Below, in pieces: positions 1 to 5,757 of a stretch of 14,016 nt of DNA. Position numbers and translations under genes: made by a program. How positions within the stretch are numbered: the first letter of the stretch is position 1; each line of letters opens with the position of its first letter. This DNA is from Bacteroidota bacterium (GTDB lineage Bacteria > Bacteroidota > Bacteroidia > Bacteroidales > GCA-2748055), in the NCBI GenBank assembly GCA_030642565.1, contig DAOWNM010000030.1:1-14016 (forward strand), written 5' to 3'. Under the pieces are notes generated by a model, which was given only the letters and a program-made list of their open reading frames with translations, ran no database searches and had not been told where the DNA came from.

Positions 1-601
1 GGATCCTGTAGATCACCGGGTCGCGCATATGCATATTGGGGGAGGCCATATCAATTTTAGCCCGCAGCACCCTGGAACCCTCGGGGAACTCCCCGCTGTT
101 CATCCGCTGGAAGAGGTCCAGATTCTCCTCCACGGAACGATCCCTGTACGGACTGTATGTTCCCGGTATGGTGGGGGTGCCCTTTTGAGAAGCGATCTCC
201 TCGGACGACTGGTCATCCACATAGGCCAGCCCCTTTTTTATGAGGTCGGTGGCAAAATCGTAAAGTTTTCCGAAATAATCGGAGGCGAAATACTCTCGCT
301 CCTCCCAGTCAAATCCGAGCCAGTGAATATCCTCCTTGATAGAATCCACAAACTCCACATCCTCCTTGGTGGGATTGGTATCATCGAACCGGAGATTGCA
401 TTTCCCTCCATATTGCCTGGCGATTCCAAAATCGAGACAGATGGCCTTGGCATGACCAATATGAAGGTACCCGTTGGGCTCCGGTGGAAACCGGGTATGC
501 ACCCTTCCATCGTCCCTTCCGGAACGAATATCCTCCTTTACCATGGCCTCGATAAAATTGAGGCTCCTCTTTTCTCCTGTATCTTCTTTACGCTCTGTCA
601 T
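1..601 (-). CDS. glnS: Glutaminyl-tRNA synthetase, N-terminal part (runs off the window)
   Basis: Charges tRNA-Gln with glutamine in the cytoplasm. Reading the minus strand from the ATG at 601 gives 200 open codons that continue past the window edge. A class I synthetase signature, RFPPEPNGYLHIGHAK, places HIGH at residues 47-50. It is followed by the GlnRS-typical segments CNLRFDDTNPTKED and WLGFDWEE, and by YDFATDLIKKGLAYVDDQ. The E-P-N before HIGH and the FDDTNP block separate GlnRS from GluRS; a separate GluRS gene lies at 10437-11963. This suggests direct Gln-tRNA charging rather than transamidation (inference). The start is set by the ATG at the head of the conserved N-terminus. The upstream permease gene ends 76 bp away on the same strand, but the gap holds a promoter-like -7 element, so glnS is probably transcribed on its own. 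The KMSKS loop and anticodon-binding domains lie outside the window. Confidence 0.96.
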   Translation of the reverse strand, partial: MTERKEDTGEKRSLNFIEAMVKEDIRSGRDDGRVHTRFPPEPNGYLHIGHAKAICLDFGIARQYGGKCNLRFDDTNPTKEDVEFVDSIKEDIHWLGFDWEEREYFASDYFGKLYDFATDLIKKGLAYVDDQSSEEIASQKGTPTIPGTYSPYRDRSVEENLDLFQRMNSGEFPEGSRVLRAKIDMASPNMHMRDPVIYRI

Positions 602-622
602 TTTTCTTCCTGTTGAAACTCA

Positions 623-630
623 CAAAATTA
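623..630 (-). promoter_or_regulatory. glnS: Bacteroidota-type -7 promoter element of glnS
   Basis: On the minus strand this reads TAATTTTG, an exact match to the TAnnTTTG -7 consensus of the Bacteroidota primary sigma factor. It ends 21 nt before the glnS ATG, which would give a 5' leader of about 17 nt. No clear -33 TTG is visible at the expected spacing; a weak TTA lies about 21 nt upstream. Assignment rests on motif and position only. Confidence 0.5.
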
Positions 631-677
631 GTAATTCTGCCGGACTAACATTAACAGGTCCGAAGCGGGTATCTTTT

Positions 678-3050
678 TCACTCCACATGCATGGAGTCGG
701 CCGGATTGGCAGTGGCTGCCTTATAGGACTGGTAGCTGACTGTAATGGCCGTTGGAAGCAGTATCAGCAGGATGGTCCAGAGGAAGATCATCGGACCCAT
801 CTCATAGCGATAGACAAAGTCCTGCAGCCAGTCGTTCATCATGAACCATACTGCAGGTATGGAGAGTACAAAGGAGATCAGGATAAGCAGCAGGAACTCC
901 CAGGTGATCATCCTGAGAATCCTGTTAATACTGGCTCCGAATACCTTCCTTACCCCGATCTCCCGGGTGCGGCGCTCGGTGGTATAGGAGGCCAGACCAA
1001 ACAACCCCAGGCAGGCAATAATGATAATCAGAACCGTAAACCCTGTAAAAACGGTTCTGCGGTTCTTATCGTTGCTGAACTGTTCCATAAAATCATCCTC
1101 CAGGAAGGCGTATTCAAAGGGTTTTCCAGGGAAGATCTCCTCCCATTTCTCCCTGATAAATCCAAGGGAGGTCTCCCTATCCTCTCCAGCTATCTTCACA
1201 TACATCATGGGGCCATCCAAACGGTAAAGCAGCATCAGCGACTCCACCTCATTGTACATACCTGTCTGGTGGTAGTCTTTCATCACCCCGACCACACGGG
1301 CCATGATCTGGCCTCCATCGCCCAGCTGAACACGTTTGCCGATGGGCTCCTCCCAATTGAGTCGCGCTGCCAGTGTTTCGTTGACCAATACACCCACCAA
1401 AATACCCCCAATAAAATCCCTGGAGAAGTCTCGTCCTTCCACCATCCGAATTCCCAGGGTCTCCACGAAATCCTGATCGACCACAGCAAAATTGATCCCC
1501 CGCGTCTCCATCCCGTTGGTGGTCTCTATCTGGAAAATAACCTTACCTGAGCCGTTCCCTATCCTGGTATTGGTCAGTCCGGCATACTCAATTTGCGGAT
1601 TTTCAAGCAGTTTCTCTTTCAGCACCCGCATATTGGCCATGGGTTCATTGTCGGGAAGTTGCAGGGAGACCACCCCATCCATCTCCCACCCCTGCTCCTT
1701 GTTCTGCAGGTAATCAAGCTGGTTAATCACCACCAGCGTACTGGCAATCATCACCCCCGAGATGGTAAACTGAATAACTGTCAGCACCTTTCGGAAGGTG
1801 CCACGGGAGGTGCCCGACTGGGTAACCCCTTTCATCACCATCACAGGCGAGAATCTGGATAGGAAGATTGCCGGGTAGATCCCTCCCAGGATACCAACAA
1901 GCAGCATGATAACGATCAAACTAAGAATCACCACGGGTCTTCCCAGCACCTCCAGGGAAAAACTCTTCCCCGAGAGCAAGTTGAGTTGCGGCAACAATAT
2001 CATAATGAGCCCTATGCTCAATAACAATGAAAAGAGAGTAAGAAGAGAGGATTCTGCCAGGAACTGGGTGATCAGCAGCCGCCTGCTCGATCCGATCACC
2101 TTGCGCAAACTGATCTCTTTGGCCCGCTTGGCCGATCGGGCAGTGGCCAGACTGATGTAATTCAGGGTGGCAATCAGCAACAGGAAGAAAGCGACGATAC
2201 TAAATATAATCACATACTGTATACTCCCTGTGGGCTGAGGCTCCCCAGCGTTTTCCGAGTGCAGATGGATATCTGTAACCTTCATCAACTCATACTCAAT
2301 GGTGATCCCGATGCTCTCGAAAATGGTGGCCATATAGCGGTCGTACATTGCTTTCATCTTCTCTTGGAACGCTGAAGCATCTTCACCCTCCTGTAGCAGC
2401 AGGTAGGTAAATACCCCGAAATTACCCCAGCTCCCCATCTGCGCAGGCAGGCTGTTCCGGGAAACAAGGCCGTCGAACAGAACATGGGAATTCCTGGGAA
2501 CATCTTCGATCACCGCGGTGATGGTGTAGATCTCTTCACCCACCTTCAGAGTATTTCCAACCGCCTGCTCACCACTGAAATACCGGTCCGCCATGGTTTC
2601 GGTCAATACAATGGAGTTGGGTTTATCCAGGGCTTCATCCGTACTCCCCTCAAGGGTCTTATAGGTGAAAATGTCGAAAAAGGTGGAGTCGGTGTAATAG
2701 ATATCCTCCTCGGTAAATTCCACATCACCGTTTTTAAAAAGCGATCGTTGGAAATTAAAGAGCCGGGTAAAACTCTCTACCTCCGGGTAGTCCTCCTTTA
2801 CCTGCGGTGCAAATGGGATCTGAGCCACGATCCAGGTAAACTCATCGTCTGTTTCGATAATGTGCGACTGTACCCGGTAGATCCGGTTGCCATGTTCATG
2901 ATACCGGTCAAAACTCAGTTCATCGGAAACATAGAGAATCAGGAACAGTGCACTGGTAATGCCCAGGGTCATCCCCAGGATATTCAGAAAACTGTAACCA
3001 AATTTGTTGGTGATGTTTCGGAATGCATTCTTTACAAGACTCTTGAACAT
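678..3050 (-). CDS. Orphan FtsX/MacB-type ABC transporter permease
   Basis: Inner-membrane protein of 790 residues in the two-module permease architecture common in Bacteroidota. From sequence: TM1 about residues 20-42; a MacB-like periplasmic core about 55-270; TM2 about 278-301; TM3 331-353; TM4 372-396; TM5 424-444; a second periplasmic core about 450-660; and three more segments about 668-690, 717-738 and 754-775. The FtsX signature appears twice, as KEISLRKVIG (311-320) and REIGVRKVFGAS (697-708), each just after a membrane segment. The C-terminus NPADSMHVE resembles the usual ending of this group. Related proteins couple cytoplasmic ATP hydrolysis to work on lipoproteins, peptides or macrolides in the periplasm; the substrate here cannot be told. 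No ABC ATPase gene lies within the window, so its partner must be encoded elsewhere. It is transcribed divergently from folB, with 86 bp between the start codons. Confidence 0.9.
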   Translation of the reverse strand: MFKSLVKNAFRNITNKFGYSFLNILGMTLGITSALFLILYVSDELSFDRYHEHGNRIYRVQSHIIETDDEFTWIVAQIPFAPQVKEDYPEVESFTRLFNFQRSLFKNGDVEFTEEDIYYTDSTFFDIFTYKTLEGSTDEALDKPNSIVLTETMADRYFSGEQAVGNTLKVGEEIYTITAVIEDVPRNSHVLFDGLVSRNSLPAQMGSWGNFGVFTYLLLQEGEDASAFQEKMKAMYDRYMATIFESIGITIEYELMKVTDIHLHSENAGEPQPTGSIQYVIIFSIVAFFLLLIATLNYISLATARSAKRAKEISLRKVIGSSRRLLITQFLAESSLLTLFSLLLSIGLIMILLPQLNLLSGKSFSLEVLGRPVVILSLIVIMLLVGILGGIYPAIFLSRFSPVMVMKGVTQSGTSRGTFRKVLTVIQFTISGVMIASTLVVINQLDYLQNKEQGWEMDGVVSLQLPDNEPMANMRVLKEKLLENPQIEYAGLTNTRIGNGSGKVIFQIETTNGMETRGINFAVVDQDFVETLGIRMVEGRDFSRDFIGGILVGVLVNETLAARLNWEEPIGKRVQLGDGGQIMARVVGVMKDYHQTGMYNEVESLMLLYRLDGPMMYVKIAGEDRETSLGFIREKWEEIFPGKPFEYAFLEDDFMEQFSNDKNRRTVFTGFTVLIIIIACLGLFGLASYTTERRTREIGVRKVFGASINRILRMITWEFLLLILISFVLSIPAVWFMMNDWLQDFVYRYEMGPMIFLWTILLILLPTAITVSYQSYKAATANPADSMHVE

Positions 3051-3100
3051 AACGATAGTTTTAGCTGGTTTTCCGGAGCATCCTAAAAATATGGGAACTT

Positions 3101-3132
3101 CTTGAAATTAAAAAGTTAATTAACTAAATTTG
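3101..3132 (+). promoter_or_regulatory. folB: folB promoter (-33 CTTG, -7 TAAATTTG) with internal palindrome
   Basis: CTTG at 3101-3104, a 20-nt spacer and TAAATTTG at 3125-3132 match the Bacteroidota -33/-7 arrangement well. The -7 element ends only 4 nt before the folB ATG at 3137, so transcription should start at or next to the start codon, giving a leaderless or nearly leaderless mRNA. A perfect 12-bp palindrome, AGTTAATTAACT (3114-3125), fills the spacer and touches the -7 box, a suitable place for a repressor (inference). Confidence 0.65.
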
Positions 3133-3136
3133 GGTT

Positions 3137-3505
3137 ATGGGCAAAATAGTGATTGAAGAGATGGAGTTCTACGCCTTCCATGGACACTACCAGGAGGAGC
3201 AGATTGTAGGCAACCGGTTTTTGGTAGATCTGGAGCTGGAAGTCGATCTTACAGCACCGGCCGGTTCCGATAACCTCAACGATGCAGTGAACTATCAGCG
3301 AGCTTACCAGATCATTAAAAACGAGATGCGCCGGACCAAATCCAACCTCCTGGAAAACATTGGGAAACGGATGCTCGATGCCCTCTATGCAGAGATGGAC
3401 GGCATCGAAAAAACAACCATCAGGATCAGGAAACTGAACCCTCCCATGGGCGGACCCATCAAATCGGTAGGAATAACGATAAGCCGGAATCAGAAAACCC
3501 GGTAA
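3137..3505 (+). CDS. folB: Dihydroneopterin aldolase
   Basis: Cytoplasmic enzyme of folate synthesis that cleaves 7,8-dihydroneopterin to 6-hydroxymethyl-7,8-dihydropterin and glycolaldehyde. The 122-residue length is normal for the family. By alignment with the well-studied Staphylococcus aureus enzyme, the catalytic or binding residues are present: the FYAFHG block (11-16) followed by Glu21 (equivalent to Glu22), Tyr53 in DAVNY (Tyr54), Glu73 in NLLEN (Glu74) and Lys99 in RKLNPP (Lys100). The ATG at 3137 immediately follows a strong -7 element, which supports this start and suggests a leaderless message. The gene stands alone, divergent from the permease and convergent with the lipoprotein gene, whose stop codon is 18 nt away. 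No other folate genes are near. Confidence 0.95.
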   Translation: MGKIVIEEMEFYAFHGHYQEEQIVGNRFLVDLELEVDLTAPAGSDNLNDAVNYQRAYQIIKNEMRRTKSNLLENIGKRMLDALYAEMDGIEKTTIRIRKLNPPMGGPIKSVGITISRNQKTR

Positions 3506-3536
3506 CGGAAAAGAAGATCCCGTTTACAGGTACCGG
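3499..3536. terminator. Possible shared terminator between convergent folB and lipoprotein genes
   Basis: CCGGTAACGG (3499-3508) can partly pair with the GC-rich arm at 3519-3536, using ACGG with CCGT and CCGGTA with TACCGG across a short gap. The hairpin overlaps both stop codons and has an A-rich loop, but there is no clear T-tract on either side, so the case is weak. Confidence 0.25.
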
Positions 3537-4306
3537 TAGGAGTAATTGATAATCCGGGTATAGGATGAACCCAGCTTCTCATAGATGGTCTCCGGGTACT
3601 CATGATCATTGAGCAGCAGCTCATAGGTGTAATCAAAATCATTCTCCGATCTGCTGAGCATATTGTTTACATAGGATTCGCCAATAAAGTAATATTGCAG
3701 TGCTAAGTAGGGGTGTTTGTTCTGATCGTAGGTCATTGTCATAATACTGTTTTCACCACTCTTCGGATTCAACACGGTACTGGAAAGGAGGTTGCCCTGG
3801 CTATCATACTCATAGCTCACGTTCCTGACATACTCCTCTCTATGTCCGCCTGCAGAAATTTCATATTCCGACTCTTCAATGATGTTTTCTCCCTCATATT
3901 CAAACTCAACATACCCGGTATAGATCGAATCAATAGGTTCCAAGTAGGTGTAATCGAGATGGCGCTTCACCAGGTCGATCCGTTCCACCAGCAATCCATC
4001 ATATACAAACCACCTTTCCTCCTGCACCTTATCATCCACTTTCATCACTCGTACCACCTTGATCTGGTCCGATGCATCATACTCAAAATAGTGGGTCTGA
4101 TGATTGCTCCAGGTGATATGATCCAGTTGTTCCGTTTCGGGGATATAATTAAAATCGGCAATGATCTTGGAGGTTTGTGTACCCTGTACCAGGGTGATCG
4201 AGATATTTACAGGCAGACAGATGGTCTCTTCCTCCTCCGGTGCAAGTTCACAGGCCGTGGTGAAAAGGAAGAGCGCCAAAACGGCCATTAAAATGCAATG
4301 TTTCAT
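3524..4306 (-). CDS. Putative lipoprotein with beta-rich YD-like motifs
   Basis: A 260-residue exported protein of unknown function. The N-terminus has a Lys-His start, a hydrophobic core LMAVLALFLF and a lipobox-like TTAC with Cys19 as the likely lipidated residue. The sequence after the cysteine is strongly acidic (ELAPEEEE). In several Bacteroidota, acidic residues directly after the lipid-bearing cysteine act as a surface-export signal, so surface exposure is possible (inference). The mature part is rich in alternating Tyr, Glu and Asp strands, including FEYDASDQIK (about 74-83), VEFEYEGENI and VSYEYDSQGNLLSS, which resemble YD/RHS-type strands and the DUF4595-like lipoproteins of this phylum. 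I cannot name a family with certainty. It is the last gene of a minus-strand run, but the 74-bp gap to the relic upstream and a weak hairpin there suggest it may have its own promoter. Confidence 0.75.
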   Translation of the reverse strand: MKHCILMAVLALFLFTTACELAPEEEETICLPVNISITLVQGTQTSKIIADFNYIPETEQLDHITWSNHQTHYFEYDASDQIKVVRVMKVDDKVQEERWFVYDGLLVERIDLVKRHLDYTYLEPIDSIYTGYVEFEYEGENIIEESEYEISAGGHREEYVRNVSYEYDSQGNLLSSTVLNPKSGENSIMTMTYDQNKHPYLALQYYFIGESYVNNMLSRSENDFDYTYELLLNDHEYPETIYEKLGSSYTRIINYSYRYL

Positions 4307-4349
4307 AGAGATCAGTTTAATCTTCTGTCTTTTACGGATTGAACTGTTT

Positions 4350-4377
4350 GGAGTTCAAAATTTTACATGAACAACTC
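4350..4377 (-). terminator. Weak terminator-like hairpin after the EEP relic
   Basis: Minus-strand GGAGTT plus CA (with a GTT bulge) can pair with TGAACTCC across a 10-nt AT-rich loop. It sits just downstream of the relic's stop codon and upstream of the lipoprotein start. There is no T-tract after it, so it could equally be a chance inverted repeat. Confidence 0.25.
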
Positions 4378-4380
4378 CTA

Positions 4381-4778
4381 TCAGTTGACCAATTGTATTG
4401 TTACCAGCACCGGAAGGTGATCGGAGTAAAAGGTCCGCTCCTTTGGCGGATCATCATAAGTAAATCCATGGTAGGTGGCCACAGAGCCATAAGGAGGCTG
4501 TTCTGAGACCAGGAAAGCATCATGGAATTTGCTTTGTCCAGGATCAGTTGTGCCGATTCCCTGCGGGCCAGCTCTCCTTTATGGTCGAAATGTGTATTGA
4601 AAACATGGAGAATCTCTCCAGTCTTCAGACCCTCCAGCTTTACCCTGCGGCAGGCATGCTCCCCATCGCCAGAGGTATTCATACGGATGTTATAAGTAAT
4701 CAGTTCAACGGGCTCCTGTGCCACTGCACTCACTGCTCAAACGCATAAACAAATTGGGATCCATCTATTCATCTTCAT
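4381..4778 (-). pseudogene. Gutted endonuclease/exonuclease/phosphatase (EEP) family hydrolase
   Basis: Remnant of a secreted EEP-fold hydrolase, normally about 270-300 residues. From the ATG at 4778 the frame reads a signal-peptide start MKMNRWIPICLCV and then hits an in-frame TGA. It continues as AVAQEPVELITYNIRMNTS with GDGEHAC, the family's N-terminal TYNIR strand. A jump follows to VKLEGLKTGEILHVFNTHFD and HKGELARRESAQLILD, the family's central NTHFDH strand. After LDKANS the reading shifts frame to FHDAFLVSEQPPYGSVATYH, GFTYDD and finally FYSDHLPVLVTIQLVN with stop at 4381, the terminal SDHLPV motif. The blocks carrying the catalytic Glu, the GDFN metal and active-site motif and the C-terminal DYIF strand are absent. 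With a nonsense codon, a frameshift and several deletions it cannot make an active enzyme. It lies 45 bp after the CPBP gene and was probably once in the same operon. Confidence 0.88.
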
Positions 4779-4823
4779 ATATCTTATCATTTCCGATTTC
4801 ACTAACTAACCAGGAACCAGGTA

Positions 4824-5468
4824 CTATAATGGCATATCCAGCCAGAAATATTGCCCCATCCCTACACCAAAAAACATGATGCCAAATATCCCGTGTAGTA
4901 CCGCCGTAAACAGAACACTTCCCCTCTTTTGATAAACACTTGCAAAATAGAGTCCACCGATAAAGGTAAGAATCATGGAGAGAGGATTGTAATAGACAAT
5001 GTGCACAAATGAAAATGTCACCGCACTGGCCAACACAAAATGCCACCCCTTTGAGAAAATCCCGGAATAGCGTTTGTAGAGAAAGGTCCGGTAGATTATC
5101 TCCTGTCCGAATGCAGAAAAAACCGGGTAGAAGAGACACAGAGCCAGATAGATCCAGGGGTTGGACCGGGGCAGGTTAAATAGATTCTCCCTGTCAAAAA
5201 AATAGACATACCCCAGCATCAGAAGGGCACAAACAAGGACAATCACACCGTTTACTGCCAGTACCTTTCGGGGAATCGACCACCTGATCAGTTCTCTCCA
5301 TCGAAAATCGGAGGTGCGCCTCAACAGGATAAAAATAAAAACCAGAACCGGCAGGATGATAATACTGGGATGTATAAACTCTCTGTCCAGATAAACCAAC
5401 ACCGGGATCCCAAAAAAGAGGATCACAAACTCAAGTGTTAACCATATCCGGCCTTTAAAACTTAGCAT
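4824..5468 (-). CDS. CPBP-family intramembrane protein (CAAX protease/bacteriocin-processing type)
   Basis: Polytopic inner-membrane protein of 214 residues with about six or seven hydrophobic segments. The three CPBP motifs can be located: motif 1 is QEIIYR at 122-127 (normally EExxxR), motif 2 is FSFVH at 152-156 (FxxxH), and motif 3 is H192 in LHGIFG (HxxxN/G). In the archaeal Rce1 structure the first Glu of motif 1 activates the catalytic water; here it is Gln122, with Glu123 and Arg127 kept. Either this is a variant subfamily or the protein is not a protease. The ATG at 5468 shares its A with the TAA stop of the upstream serine-deaminase relic (TAATG), so the gene was once translationally coupled to an intact upstream gene. 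Substrate and role are unknown; related proteins process prenylated proteins or give immunity to peptide toxins. Confidence 0.85.
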   Translation of the reverse strand: MLSFKGRIWLTLEFVILFFGIPVLVYLDREFIHPSIIILPVLVFIFILLRRTSDFRWRELIRWSIPRKVLAVNGVIVLVCALLMLGYVYFFDRENLFNLPRSNPWIYLALCLFYPVFSAFGQEIIYRTFLYKRYSGIFSKGWHFVLASAVTFSFVHIVYYNPLSMILTFIGGLYFASVYQKRGSVLFTAVLHGIFGIMFFGVGMGQYFWLDMPL

Positions 5469-5748
5469 TACCCTTTGGTTTTTTGACTTTTAAGACTCCT
5501 CTCAATCTCCCTGGCCGCCGGAGTGATGGCCAGTCCTCCCAGGGCAGGGAGCTTCCAGCCGGGCAGCGATGTGATCGCATATCATCCCCAGTGAATTCTA
5601 AAGGGCAAGGGAGCTTGCCGCCCTTCAGTTCTCTGCAAATTAACCCGATCCTCAGGGCCGCTGCACTGTGAGAGTTCGATGGACCACGCATCACCGGACC
5701 CACTACATCGTTGAATATGTTGGGAATATGACGGTTTACAAGTTTCAT
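5468..5748 (-). pseudogene. Gutted L-serine ammonia-lyase (serine deaminase)
   Basis: Remnant of an iron-sulfur L-serine dehydratase, which converts serine to pyruvate and ammonia. From the ATG at 5748 the reading gives MKLVNRHIPNIFNDVVGPVM followed by RGPSNSHSAAALRIG and LICRELKGGKL, matching the family's N-terminal block FNDVxGPVMxGPSSSHTAAxLRIG. Frame and homology are then lost. Close to the end, in another frame, comes LPALGGLAITPAAREIERSL and a stop at 5468, matching the extreme C-terminus GGLAITPTAKxIE. The intact single-chain enzyme is over 400 residues, so most of the gene, including the Fe-S cysteines, is gone. A 97-residue ORF running on into the CPBP gene exists only because the N-terminal frame stays open; it is not a real protein. 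The ATG is 9 nt after the peptidase stop and the TAA overlaps the CPBP ATG, so the operon frame survives around the dead gene. Confidence 0.88.
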
Positions 5749-5757
5749 CCTGAGAGT

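Noticed and set aside
681..696. Near-palindrome CTCCACATGCATGGAG at the end of the permease gene
   Set aside because: It lies inside the last codons, has no T-tract and is imperfect; probably chance.
474..1550. Long plus-strand open frame of 358 codons opposite the permease
   Set aside because: It lies wholly antisense to glnS and the permease, both with clear family motifs. Its translation is low-complexity and shows no domain or membrane pattern.
4765..5139. Minus-strand ORF of 124 codons overlapping the CPBP gene and the start of the EEP relic
   Set aside because: It is in a different frame from the motif-bearing CPBP sequence on the same strand and shows no independent features.
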